DNA of 64,000 nucleotides from DATFFO01 sp963772815 (GCA_963772815.1 CAVYYV010000003.1:124001-188000), one strand, 5' to 3'; positions 18,710-26,906 are shown, counted from the stretch's first letter. Notes: generated by a model not told the origin, from the letters alone. A program made the numbers and translations.

Positions 18710-19687
18710 GACGTCTCCTCGATGAGGCGGGCGGCTTCCACCGCGAAGTAGGTGAGGATGACGTCGGCGCCCGCCCGGGTGATTCCCGTCAGTGACTCCA
18801 GGATGACCCGCTCTCGATCGACCCAGCCCGCGGCTGCGGCTGCCTCGATCATGGCCATCTCCCCCGAGACCTGATAGGCAACCACGGGCAGTTCGACCTC
18901 TGCGGCCACGGCCGCTACCACGTCTAGATAGGGCCCCGCCGGCTTCACCATCACCATGTCGGCACCCTCAGCGACGTCCAGCCGGACCTCGCGCATCGCT
19001 TCGCGGGCGTTGGCCGGGTCCATCTGGTGGGAACGCCGGTCACCAAAGGCGGGGGCTGAGCCGGCTGCGTCGCGAAACGGCCCGTAGTAGGAAGAGGCGT
19101 ACTTGACCGCGTAGGAGCAGATAATGGCTTGCTGGTGACCGCTTTCGTCCAGGGCTTCCCGGATGGCTCCCACCCGACCATCCATCATGTCGGAAGGGGC
19201 AATGACCTCGGCTCCGGCCTCCGCGTAGGCGATGGCGGCGCGACTCAGGAGAGGCAGGGCGGCGTCGTTGTCGATGGTATCGCCCTTGAGCGGACCGCAA
19301 TGGCCGTGCGACGTGTACTCGCACAGGCATACGTCGGCCCAGCGCACCAGACCGGGCGCCGACTCCGCCACGGCTTCGATGGCCCGGGGAACCGGACCAT
19401 CCATGTCCCAGGCACCGGAGCCGACCTCGTCCTTTTCGTCGGGAACCCCAAAGAAGATGATGCCGCCCACCCCCACCGCCTCCGCCTCCTTGGCCAGTAG
19501 AGCGACCTGGTCGACCGAGAGCTGGGAATGGCCCGGCATCGACCGGATCGGCCTCCGCACCCCCTCCCCGGGCACCACGAACACGGGCAGGACGAATTGG
19601 ACGGGATGAGGCCGGGTCTCGGCCACCACCCGTCTGATGGCGGCCCGGCCGCGGCAGGCGGCGCGGACGCACGATGGGAAAGGTCAT
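18706..19687 (-). CDS. hemB: Delta-aminolevulinic acid dehydratase (5' frameshift)
   Basis: Porphobilinogen synthase. The main frame, open from GTG 19629, has the active-site Lys motifs 'VMVKPAGPYLD' and 'AVKYASSYYGPFRD', and metal ligands in 'DVCLCEYTSHGHCG'. The true start is probably ATG 19687, which overlaps the hemD stop by 4 bp as elsewhere in the operon: it encodes 'MTFPIVRPRRLPR', the expected ALAD N-terminus, but a different frame from the rest. One extra base near 19645-19660 separates them; skipping it restores 'RAAIRRVVAETRPHPVQF'. Since the gene should be essential, an assembly indel is likely, with the internal GTG as the alternative. Confidence 0.9.
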
Positions 19688-20361
19688 ACGTTCACCTCCA
19701 GGAACGATGCGATTGCTCGGGCCAGGGCAGAGTGCGAAGGCTCGGGGGCTATTACGTCGGGCGGACGATGGCGGGCCACGGCAGCGGCGGTGGTCTGGCC
19801 GATGGCGCCCACCACCGGGTACTCCAGCCCGCGGGTCAGCAGCCATCCGGTGACCGCAGACGGCGAGCCGAAGGCCACGGCCTCGACCGGGGCCGGCGCC
19901 GGGCCAATGGGCACCACCCGGTACACGACATGGTCCTCGAGGCCGCGTGCCCGGACCCGCAGACGCTCGATCAGGTCCGGGTCGGTCCCCTCTGCATGCA
20001 GAAGCACCAAGCCGTCCCCCTCCAGCCGCTCCCCTGCCAGGTCGATCAGGCGGGCCAATCCACCGGTGCCGGTGACCACCACCTGCCCGCCAGCGGCGAC
20101 AGCCGCGGCCGCTGTGACGGCACCCACCGCCCCCACCTCGATTCCGGCCATCCCGCCCCGCGGCCAGAGCAGTTCGACGACCCGCGGCGAGGTGATCAGA
20201 ACCAGCCGGGAGCGCGATGCGGCCACCCGGGCAGCCTCCAGGGCTTCTCGCCCACTCGGCTCCGGGTGTATCGAGGGCAACGGCACCGGCTCGAGACCGG
20301 CCTGGGAGTACTGGGGCGCCGCAGAGAGGAAGCGGTCGGTGGTGATAGCAACCCGGTTCAT
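19684..20361 (-). CDS. hemD: Uroporphyrinogen III synthase
   Basis: 225 residues; poorly conserved family, assigned from partial pattern plus position between hemC and hemB. The visible pattern is two alpha/beta domains with 'VLITSPRVVELL' and a C-terminal 'VVGAIGQTTAAAVARH', which corresponds to the usual 'AIGPTTA' motif. It closes and inverts hydroxymethylbilane to uroporphyrinogen III. The ATG at 20361 overlaps the hemC stop. Confidence 0.88.
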   Translation of the reverse strand: MNRVAITTDRFLSAAPQYSQAGLEPVPLPSIHPEPSGREALEAARVAASRSRLVLITSPRVVELLWPRGGMAGIEVGAVGAVTAAAAVAAGGQVVVTGTGGLARLIDLAGERLEGDGLVLLHAEGTDPDLIERLRVRARGLEDHVVYRVVPIGPAPAPVEAVAFGSPSAVTGWLLTRGLEYPVVGAIGQTTAAAVARHRPPDVIAPEPSHSALARAIASFLEVNV

Positions 20362-21218
20362 AAGCCCAGCTCCTTGCGGGCCAGAGACACAACATCGCCC
20401 GCATCGACGCCATGAACCGAGGCCCGTCGGGGCCCCTTCTCGTCAGCCACGAACACATCCATCCGGATCCGGCTTCCTTCCCGGGTGGCTAGCGCTCCCA
20501 GAGAGGATCGGCATCCGGCGCCGGTCCGCTCCATTAGCTCTCTCTCCGCAGCGATGAGGGGGCGCAGCTCGGGGTCGTCGAGAACGGTGGCGACCTCGGC
20601 CCCCCGGCTGCCGCGCCGCGCTTCCACCGCCAGTGCTCCCTGCCCCGGAGCCGGAGTCATCTCATCGGGACGGAAACGTCGGCCAATCACGTCGGCCTCT
20701 CCCAGCCGCTTCAGCCCAGCCTCGGCCAGCACTGCAGCGTCGAACTCGCCCGCCGCCACCTTGGCCAGCCGTGTCTCGACGTTGCCCCGGATGGGAGTCG
20801 GACGGAGGTCGGGCCGCAGGGCGGTGAGCTGGGCGGCGCGTCGCGGACTCCCGGTCCCCACCGTGGCCCCGCCGGGAAGCTCGTCGAGGCCGGCCCCGAC
20901 CAGAACGTCGAGGGGTGAGACCCGCTCGGGAAAAACGGGTGAAACCAGATCCTGGGGCCCGGCGGCCGGCAGATCCTTGAGCGAATGCACAGCCAGGTCG
21001 GCCCGGTCATCCAGCACGGCGAGCTGAACGGAACGCACGAAGGCACCCAGCTCGGTCAGCGTGGTGATGGCGCTAATCCGATCCTGGTCCCCGGTCGTGT
21101 CCACTTCCACCAGCCTCACGGAGACCCCATCACAACGTTTGGTCACCAGAGCCGCCACCCGGCGAGCCTGAGCCAGAGCAAGGGCGGATCGGCGGGTGGC
21201 GATGCGGATCTCACTCAT
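20358..21218 (-). CDS. hemC: Porphobilinogen deaminase
   Basis: 286 residues. N-terminal 'IRIATRRSALALAQARRVAAL', 'LAVHSLKDLPA', 'GTGSPRRAAQL', and the dipyrromethane-cofactor Cys in 'RTGAGCRSSLGALA'. Polymerises four porphobilinogens to hydroxymethylbilane. The ATG overlaps the hemA 3' end by 8 bp. Confidence 0.96.
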   Translation of the reverse strand: MSEIRIATRRSALALAQARRVAALVTKRCDGVSVRLVEVDTTGDQDRISAITTLTELGAFVRSVQLAVLDDRADLAVHSLKDLPAAGPQDLVSPVFPERVSPLDVLVGAGLDELPGGATVGTGSPRRAAQLTALRPDLRPTPIRGNVETRLAKVAAGEFDAAVLAEAGLKRLGEADVIGRRFRPDEMTPAPGQGALAVEARRGSRGAEVATVLDDPELRPLIAAERELMERTGAGCRSSLGALATREGSRIRMDVFVADEKGPRRASVHGVDAGDVVSLARKELGL

Positions 21219-22362
21219 CGTCGATCCCGAACGCTTCCGCCATCAGATCGAGGTCAGCCTTGTCCAGCGGTGTGGCACCGACGTATGAGATGGGGGGGTG
21301 CAGCACCCGGCGAGCCACATTGTGGGCTACCTGACGCAGCACAGCCTCCGGGTCGGCGGACTCCCGGGCCCGGTGGGCAAAGCGCCTCACCTCTTCGTCC
21401 ACCGCCTGCTCGGCCTGGGCGAGCAGTGCGCGGATGATCGAGCCGCCCCGCTCCGACGCCACCAAACGGTCCCAGGCGGCGCCGGCGCCCTCGGCGGCTG
21501 CCTCAGCGGCGGCAGGCTGTGGCAATTGAACGATCCCGGCAGCCAGATCGTCGATGCCCAGGTAACGAGGTACCCGGGCCGCGGTGGCCGGCCCAAAGGC
21601 AGGGGGCATGCCCAGGTCGACCAGCACCGAAGGAACGCCCAACCCGATGAGCGAATCGAAATTGGACTCTCCACCCGGCACTGTTGAAACCACCGCTGAA
21701 AACGCCTCCAGCTCTGCCGCCAGGGCGTCCCATGGACGTGTCTGACGGCTGACCACCACGCCCGACCTACGGGCAAAGACGGTGAGGTCGCTTCCTTCCA
21801 GCAACTCCGCCACCGAGCGAGCCATGGCGCCGTTCCCCAGCACGGCGATCGGCGATGCTCCACTCACGGCTCGGGCCGCGGCGGCAGACAGCGATTCCTG
21901 AGGGGGGGGTTTGAGACAGCGGCGGGCACCCCGAGCAACCCCGACAGCCGCCTCGAGGACGCTGGTGAGGGTCGAGCGAGGTGCAGCCTCGTCGAGGGTT
22001 CGCAGGGCCTGGCGGAATTGGGTCAGCACCTCGGGTTCGCCCACCGAGGGCGACTCGAGGCCCGCAGCCACCCGGCACAGGTAGTGGAAGGCGTCTTCGT
22101 CGGTCCGGGCTGCACTCGGTTTCGCGAGCGGCTCGGCGAGAAAGAGACCATCGAGTATGTCCTGAGTGAGCTCGTGACCGCCGGCCCAGGCCACCTCCAC
22201 CCGCAGGCAGGTGCCGAGCACGAAGGTCGGTTGTGTGAGCTTCGACAAGTTGCGACCGACGTGGCGACTTATGACGGCCCGGCTTCCCGCGTCGACGTCT
22301 GGATAGGCATAGCTGAGAACCGTCAGCCGCGGCACGGCCGTGCCAGTCGGATGGTCATCCAA
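21211..22362 (-). CDS. hemA: Glutamyl-tRNA reductase
   Basis: 383 residues as drawn from TTG 22362. The catalytic Cys lies in 'LGTCLRVEVAW' (usual family form NTCNRVE), followed by 'VAAGLESPSVGEPEVLTQFRQA', the tRNA/NADPH-domain junction; the C-terminus resembles the dimerisation helix. It is shorter and more divergent than usual. It is the first gene of the haem operon and the usual control point. A GTG at 22335 (giving MPRLTVLSYAY) may be the real start, because the likely promoter would place the transcript start near 22354. Confidence 0.92.
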   Translation of the reverse strand: MDDHPTGTAVPRLTVLSYAYPDVDAGSRAVISRHVGRNLSKLTQPTFVLGTCLRVEVAWAGGHELTQDILDGLFLAEPLAKPSAARTDEDAFHYLCRVAAGLESPSVGEPEVLTQFRQALRTLDEAAPRSTLTSVLEAAVGVARGARRCLKPPPQESLSAAAARAVSGASPIAVLGNGAMARSVAELLEGSDLTVFARRSGVVVSRQTRPWDALAAELEAFSAVVSTVPGGESNFDSLIGLGVPSVLVDLGMPPAFGPATAARVPRYLGIDDLAAGIVQLPQPAAAEAAAEGAGAAWDRLVASERGGSIIRALLAQAEQAVDEEVRRFAHRARESADPEAVLRQVAHNVARRVLHPPISYVGATPLDKADLDLMAEAFGIDDE

Positions 22363-22388
22363 TCGAAGGTAAAACAGGCTGGTGTCAA
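22361..22388 (-). promoter_or_regulatory. Candidate hemA operon promoter
   Basis: On the minus strand a perfect -35 TTGACA (22388-22383) is followed after 16 bp by TCGATT (22366-22361), a weak -10. It is the only consensus -35 element seen upstream of the operon. Confidence 0.4.
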
Positions 22389-22446
22389 CACCCAGTCGGC
22401 ATCAAACTGACACAGCGTCGACAACCCGGGCCGAAGCGGCAGTGTC

Positions 22447-22529
22447 CCCGTTCTTTCGACGCTTACGAACGCATAGCGATGGTCCGTCCAAAGAAGCTGT
22501 AGACCGTTCCCCCGCGTCCAAAGAACGAA
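22447..22529 (+). repeat. Repeat B, copy 3
   Basis: Matches copy 2 along nearly its whole length (ccgttcttt, gaacgcatagcgat, ccgtccaa, agaagctgta, ccgttcccccgcgtccaaa). It lies upstream of hemA, antisense to that gene, so copies 2 and 3 bracket the haem operon in direct orientation. The rest of 22363-22849 holds only this repeat, repeat A and the DUF1059-like remnant. Confidence 0.75.
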
Positions 22530-22660
22530 CGCAAGCTCGGCTTCACCTCGGACCCGGCGGGGGATCCCCGGTTCTGACCCAACCGGGGCACCAGATCGAG
22601 GCGGGCGTCTCTCCAATGCACGAAACGGGGGGCGAGCGATTTTCTAACCGTTTCGCCAGA

Positions 22661-22868
22661 TGCGGTTCAGAAAGTGACAGTAGGATGCTCCGCCAATTGC
22701 CTGGGCCAGTGAAGGGACCCACCCATGTGTGAGTTCGTATGTGACCGCATCATTCCTGGATGTATCCACAAGGAGCGAGGCGATACGCCCGAGGCCGTGA
22801 TCGCGGCGCGAGGTTTCAGGGGGGTGTCATCCTCCCTTAAGAATCACAGTGGGCCCGGCAGGACTTGA
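22661..22868 (+). pseudogene. Repeat A copy 2 with truncated DUF1059-like gene
   Basis: 22661-22780 is the second copy of repeat A. An ATG at 22725 opens a 47-codon frame beginning 'MCEFVCDRIIPGCIHKERGD', the N-terminus expected for a small Cys-containing DUF1059-like protein, but after about 25 residues the family pattern is lost and the frame runs into the tRNA gene. This copy keeps both Cys. Probably a truncated gene. Confidence 0.6.
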
Positions 22869-22924
22869 ACCTGCAACCAACGGATTATGAGTCCGCTGCT
22901 CTGACCGAATTGAGCTACGGGCCC
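22850..22924 (-). tRNA. tRNA with CAT anticodon (Met or Ile2)
   Basis: A full 75-nt cloverleaf on the minus strand: acceptor GGGCCCG pairing perfectly with CGGGCCC, D-stem GCTC/GAGC, anticodon stem GCGGA/TCCGT with loop CTCATAA, T-stem GCAGG/CCTGC, discriminator A. CCA is not encoded. CAT may read AUG (elongator Met) or, after lysidine modification, AUA (Ile2); sequence alone does not settle this. The 5' half, including the whole anticodon loop, is repeated exactly at 29924-29963. Confidence 0.93.
22885..22924. repeat. Left attachment repeat (40 bp)
   Basis: Identical to 29924-29963. It covers the tRNA from the anticodon loop to the 5' end, so strand exchange probably occurred in or near the anticodon stem-loop. 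Confidence 0.9.
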
Positions 22925-23017
22925 CAGATTGTCAGGCACTGCAAGGGATTTCGACTCTTATCGTCTCCTGTCGATGCTTGCTTAACGGTGCCACAGCGGA
23001 TAACCTTAACGGAACGC

Positions 23018-23917
23018 ATGGCCCCTGCACAGACCATCTCCGACCTAGTCACGTCGTGGCGTCGAGCCTTAAGGGCCTCCAACCGCTCCGATCGAACGAT
23101 CGACTCGTACATGCTCGCCGCCAACCAGCTCACAGAGTACCTCGACTCGAACGGCTTGCCTCTCAACGTTGCTGAGATCGAGTCCGACCACATCCGGCGA
23201 TATTTGAGTCACGTACTTGACACCCGAGCCTCGGCCACTGCCCGTCAGCGGTACGCGTCCCTCAAACAGCTATTCAAGTGGCTATGGGAGGAGGGCGAGA
23301 TTCCCTCCGATCCCATGATCCGGGTGAAACCACCGAAGGTGGTTGAGCAGCCAGTGCCGGTGCTGTCAGACGACGAGTTGCGCGCCCTGGTCAAGGCCTG
23401 TGAGGGCAAGCGCTTCGAGGACCGGAGAGACGATGCAATCGTCCGGCTCTTCATCGACACCGGGATGCGACTCGGCGAGTTGGCCGGGCTGACGTTGGAG
23501 ACCATCGACCTCGACTTGGAGGTAGCGGTGGTCCTAGGCAAGGGTCGCCGGCTGCGGTCGGTCCCCTTCGGCAAGTCCACCACACGCGCCCTCGACCGGT
23601 ATGTCCGTACCCGACGGCTGCACAAGGCCGCGGATCAACCCTGGCTGTGGCTCGGCTTGAAAGGGCGGCTCTCCGACTCTGGCATTGAGCAGATGATCGC
23701 CCGACGCGCCCGAGCCGGCGGACTAGACCGGGTTAACCCGCATCGCTTCCGTCACACCTTCGCCCACCGCTGGCTTGCCGCCGGCGGCGCAGAGGGCGAC
23801 CTGCAACGCATCGCCGGGTGGAAGTCGGCTCAGATGCTCGCCCGGTACGGGGCATCTGCGGCCGACGAACGAGCCCGAGACGCACACCGACGTCTAGGAC
23901 TCGCAGACCAGTTCTAG
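23018..23917 (+). CDS. Tyrosine recombinase / integrase
   Basis: 299 residues from ATG 23018. The N-terminal SAM-like core-binding domain (residues about 10-95) is followed by a catalytic domain with R in 'DTGMRLGELAGL', K in 'VLGKGRRLRSVPF', 'HRFRHTFAHRWLAAGG' (H-x-x-R) and the Tyr nucleophile in 'LARYGASA', with 'LQRIAGWKSAQM' in place of the usual LGH. It is the XerD-like compact type. It abuts the tRNA in the opposite direction, as expected for the enzyme that integrated this element. Confidence 0.93.
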   Translation: MAPAQTISDLVTSWRRALRASNRSDRTIDSYMLAANQLTEYLDSNGLPLNVAEIESDHIRRYLSHVLDTRASATARQRYASLKQLFKWLWEEGEIPSDPMIRVKPPKVVEQPVPVLSDDELRALVKACEGKRFEDRRDDAIVRLFIDTGMRLGELAGLTLETIDLDLEVAVVLGKGRRLRSVPFGKSTTRALDRYVRTRRLHKAADQPWLWLGLKGRLSDSGIEQMIARRARAGGLDRVNPHRFRHTFAHRWLAAGGAEGDLQRIAGWKSAQMLARYGASAADERARDAHRRLGLADQF

Positions 23918-23952
23918 TCCCGGAACGCGACACCACGTCCCTGCTACAGAGG

Positions 23953-24363
23953 CTATCTCTCGAGGCCCCGTCCCCGGTCGCCGAAATCCCGCTCAGTTTG
24001 CGATGGGAGGTCGAGCTGCACTCCTCGATCCTGTGCCCACGAAACCACGACCTCGGCAAGCTTCGGGACATCCCGCTCGAGAGTGTTCCAGAGCGCTTCG
24101 TAGTCCACCCGGTGATACACATGATCGACGATGATCCGGTTGGCGATGACGTCATCCCATGGGATCTCCTCAGGCAAGTATTCGGGGACATGGTCTCGGA
24201 GCTTCGCGGCCGCGTCGCCGATCCTTCCGACCACGGCTTCACCAGCGAGTCGGAGCAGGCGGTCGGCGTCATAGGCGCCGCGGCCACGGGCGACCAGCTC
24301 ACGAGCGGCATCTGCAGCATCGACGAGATCGGCGACGATCTTCTCAACGGGCCGCCCGCTCAC
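23953..24363 (-). CDS. hepT: HepT-like toxin (HEPN, type VII TA)
   Basis: 136 residues of the DUF86/HepT family. The active-site signature R-x4-H-x-Y is intact as R76-IIVD-H81-V-Y83. In characterised systems HepT is an RNase whose Tyr is AMPylated and silenced by its partner. The gene follows and overlaps the MntA gene by 4 bp (ATGA), the standard order for this pair. The last residues are Arg-rich. Confidence 0.9.
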   Translation of the reverse strand: MSGRPVEKIVADLVDAADAARELVARGRGAYDADRLLRLAGEAVVGRIGDAAAKLRDHVPEYLPEEIPWDDVIANRIIVDHVYHRVDYEALWNTLERDVPKLAEVVVSWAQDRGVQLDLPSQTERDFGDRGRGLER

Positions 24364-24713
24364 AGAGTGATGGCTTCCTCCAGGACATCACGGTCGCGGG
24401 GCAGCAGAGCTCGGCTGCTGACGACGTCTACGTCCACACCCAGCATTGCCTTCAGCTCACGACGGAAGCCGGCAAGATCGAAGAGCGTGGCGTTCCTGGG
24501 TAGATCGACAAGAAAGTCAATGTCAGAAGCTGGACCAGAGTCCCCCCGTGCAACGGAGCCAAAAAGGCGAACGTTCGAGATCCCGTAACGGTGGGCCAAG
24601 GCCTCGATGTCATCTTTCCGCGTCTCGACTAGCGCCCTCAGTCGTGCGCCTTCGACGGGTTGGGGCCGAGGTGTCGCGGTCACACGACCAAGCCTACCCG
24701 GCCGACGGTCCAT
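24360..24713 (-). CDS. mntA: MntA-like nucleotidyltransferase antitoxin
   Basis: 117 residues. The minimal nucleotidyltransferase motif GS-x10-D-x-D is intact at G52, S53, D64 and D66 ('FGSVARGDSGPASDIDFLVD'). It is expected to transfer AMP to the HepT Tyr. The ATG at 24713 gives an Arg-rich leader; a GTG ten codons later is an alternative start. First gene of the toxin-antitoxin operon carried by the island. Confidence 0.9.
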   Translation of the reverse strand: MDRRPGRLGRVTATPRPQPVEGARLRALVETRKDDIEALAHRYGISNVRLFGSVARGDSGPASDIDFLVDLPRNATLFDLAGFRRELKAMLGVDVDVVSSRALLPRDRDVLEEAITL

Positions 24714-24837
24714 TCCTAGTCCCTCCCCTGACTTGTCAGAGCATCGCCGATGGATTGTCGGCTCCCGCGCTCACCCGACAAGACGTTTCGAGTTCCCGTG
24801 CGCCCGCGGACACTGCCTATCGGAACACAGTTGTCGC

Positions 24838-25104
24838 TCATCTCAGTCTCCAAGCCCTCTCGCCTTTTTTCCTGGCCTGAGCTGACTTCAGGGCGAGTCG
24901 AGTGAAATACGCCTTCTTGGCTTGCTCTGCACGACGTCTTCGCTCTGCACGCGAAAGAACCCGATCTGGATCCACCTGGTCTTCGAACCGTTCCATGAAG
25001 GCCCGTCGAGCCGGCTCTGTATGCTCGCGGGAATCGACCATGGCATGGAGAGTGTGAGCAGCTAGACGAGCCCTCATGGTCCGCTCTGCGGGCGTCAAGC
25101 CCAT
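24838..25104 (-). CDS. Small conserved basic protein, unknown
   Basis: 88 residues, highly charged and probably all helical: 'MGLTPAERTMRARLAAHTLHA' then 'PARRAFMERFEDQVDPD' and 'AERRRRAEQAKKAYFTRLALKSA'. This pattern recurs in hypothetical proteins of actinobacterial mobile elements and plasmids, from memory, with no known function. No ribosome binding site is obvious. Confidence 0.7.
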   Translation of the reverse strand: MGLTPAERTMRARLAAHTLHAMVDSREHTEPARRAFMERFEDQVDPDRVLSRAERRRRAEQAKKAYFTRLALKSAQARKKGERAWRLR

Positions 25105-25174
25105 GCGCTGGCTCCCATCCTGTTCCGCGAGATGAGCACCTTTACAAGTTCCATAAGGGCGATAATCCCGTCTG

Positions 25175-25305
25175 ACCCTGTCAGCACAATGTCAAATACC
25201 CTGTCACGTCGGAGTGGGAAAAATCTCACAGTCCGGTCAAAACAATCGGTTCTGACTGGCATTGGAGGGTTTTTGACAGGGTTACGAACACCCAGATAAC
25301 AGGGT
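25175..25305. repeat. Cluster of ACCCTGTCA motifs
   Basis: Forward copies of ACCCTGTCA at 25175-25183 and 25198-25206, an inverted copy TGACAGGGT at 25274-25282, and an inverted one-mismatch copy at 25297-25305; a further GCCCTGTCA lies at 25788-25796. The surrounding gap 25105-25855 has no convincing gene; open frames at 25345-25746 and 25095-25343 on the minus strand lack family resemblance. Confidence 0.55.
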
Positions 25306-25828
25306 TCGCTGACGGCTAGATGTCGATAACAAGCTGTGGGCAAGTCACAGAGCTCGCTCCGACGCTCGCTTGGAGCTCGTGCTTTCGTCGGCCGGCGGAT
25401 CTCGGTATCCCGTGCCTAAGGCCTCACACTCCGCCAACAGCCTGGCGAAGTTCGTCGGAACGCCCCAAGGCCGGGAGACGTTGCCCCTGATCGAGGAAAC
25501 CGCCGTTCTGGAGTCTCTTGGCTGGACGGCCGGTCCTTCCTCGACATCGAGAACGCTATGGCTGATGATTCCTTCGGCATAGACCCGCGGGTCTCGCCTC
25601 CCGTTCGAGGGACCAATTCCGGCTCTCAGGCCCAGACAACGCGAGTTTGACATCGAGCTGAAAGGGTTGCGAATCACGATGCCCCTAGTCCCGAAAGCGA
25701 AGGAGGACTCCGATGTATACCCGCAGAAACCGCCACCCAAGTACACCCGAGGATGAGACCGGATGCTTCACCCATATCGCGTGCACAGCCCTGTCAAACA
25801 CACACGCACATGCAACAAGTTGCGGCAT

Positions 25829-25842
25829 GTCTACATGTAGAC
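25829..25842. promoter_or_regulatory. Palindrome upstream of RHH/SEC-C gene
   Basis: GTCTACATGTAGAC is a perfect 14-bp palindrome ending 13 bp before the ATG at 25856 and just upstream of the ribosome binding site. Its place suits an autoregulatory operator. Confidence 0.45.
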
Positions 25843-25855
25843 AGGGGAGAGGCTG

Positions 25856-26377
25856 ATGGATCTTGATCGTGGCACGTTGGCGAGGATCGACCGGAGGCTG
25901 ATGGCTGGACTTGATCAGGACGAGACGTTTCGGATGGTCAGGGTTCCGGTGACTGAGGCGCAGTGGTCGACGTGGAAGAGGTATTGCGATGCAGCCGGGA
26001 TATCGATGGGCCGGGCCATCATGATGCTGATCGAGCGCGAGCTGGTGAGCAGTTTTGGTGAGTCCACCGGTGAAGGTCCTCCGGTGTTAGCGGAACGAGC
26101 CGAAGAGCAGCTTGCTGCTCGAGAGGCACAGCTCGCCACTCGTGAGCGTGCAGCCGAGGCTACTGAGGTGCGGCTGCGTGGGTGGAACGACCGACTGCGT
26201 CTCTGGCATGGGGAGCTCACGGCATTGGAGCAGCGGAGCGAGGTGGCTTCCAAACTGTTGGCTCGGCCAATCGAGGCTGCTTCGAAGGTCGGCCGCAACG
26301 AACGATGCCCGTGCGGGTCAGGTCTCAAGTACAAGCATTGTCACGGGCTGGCTGGCCGGCAACCGGGTAGCGCTTAA
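25856..26377 (+). CDS. RHH-like DNA-binding protein with SEC-C zinc motif
   Basis: 173 residues, ATG preceded by a strong 'ggggagagg' ribosome binding site. The N-terminal part ('FRMVRVPVTEAQWSTWKRYCDAAG' over residues 25-48, then a helix to about 65) resembles a ribbon-helix-helix fold. A coiled-coil of Ala/Glu/Arg follows (80-150), and the C-terminus is a canonical SEC-C zinc-binding motif, GRNERCPCGSGLKYKHCHG. The SEC-C motif is shared with SecA tails and mediates protein contacts. A palindrome sits directly upstream. Likely a regulator of the island; its target is unknown. Confidence 0.75.
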   Translation: MDLDRGTLARIDRRLMAGLDQDETFRMVRVPVTEAQWSTWKRYCDAAGISMGRAIMMLIERELVSSFGESTGEGPPVLAERAEEQLAAREAQLATRERAAEATEVRLRGWNDRLRLWHGELTALEQRSEVASKLLARPIEAASKVGRNERCPCGSGLKYKHCHGLAGRQPGSA

Positions 26378-26654
26378 TGCCGGTTAGCGCTCTGTCAACG
26401 CAGCCGAAGATCACCTTGGCGTACGCGTGTTATGGGCGGCGACGGCCCCGCCAGCGCGTTGGGATCGAAAAGAGGATCCACCCACTCGTGGCGGCACCCA
26501 TTCATCGCCGCCGTCTCAGAGCCGGCATCTTTGCTGCGGAACGAGGGCAGGAGCGTGATCGTCAAACACGTGGTCAAACGCGGGTGGTGTTCCATGCCCT
26601 CATCTAAGGATTTCGACGAGCAGAGGTCGGAGTCACGACAGACAGGAGCGGCGG

Positions 26655-26906
26655 ATGCCACTTTTCATGGACGTTCACAGCATCGAGGGAGGCGTGTCGG
26701 TGAGCGATGTCGCCGGGGCCCATCAGGCGGATCTCGCAAAGCAAGCTGCCCACGGTGTGGACTACTTGCGTTACTGGGTCGATGAGGAGGCGGGCAAGAT
26801 TTTCTGCCTGGTGGACGCTCCCGATGCCGAAGCCGCGAACACGGTTCACCGAGAGGCCCACGGACTCGTTGCCGACGAGATCTACCCGGTCAGCGAGCAC
26901 TCGTGA
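26655..26906 (+). CDS. DUF4242 family protein
   Basis: 83 residues: 'MPLFMDVHSIEGGVSVSDVAGAHQADL' and 'YWVDEEAGKIFCLVDAPDAEAANTVHREAHG', the pattern of DUF4242 (SCO4226-like, reported nickel-binding) proteins. The His and Glu/Asp residues typical of the family are present. The next gene's GTG start overlaps its stop, so the two are co-translated. The 278 bp upstream of it show no gene. Confidence 0.85.
   Translation: MPLFMDVHSIEGGVSVSDVAGAHQADLAKQAAHGVDYLRYWVDEEAGKIFCLVDAPDAEAANTVHREAHGLVADEIYPVSEHS

Noticed and set aside
19040..20458. 472-codon minus-strand frame over hemD/hemB
   Set aside because: Only its short internal 'MTFPIVRPRRLPR' segment is meaningful (true hemB start); the rest is an out-of-frame shadow.
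22865..23017. Longer integrase start at 22865
   Set aside because: It would run through the tRNA gene; ATG 23018 starts the core-binding domain at the usual distance.
25345..25746. 133-codon minus-strand frame in the island
   Set aside because: No ribosome binding site, family resemblance or supporting neighbour; kept as gene-free gap.
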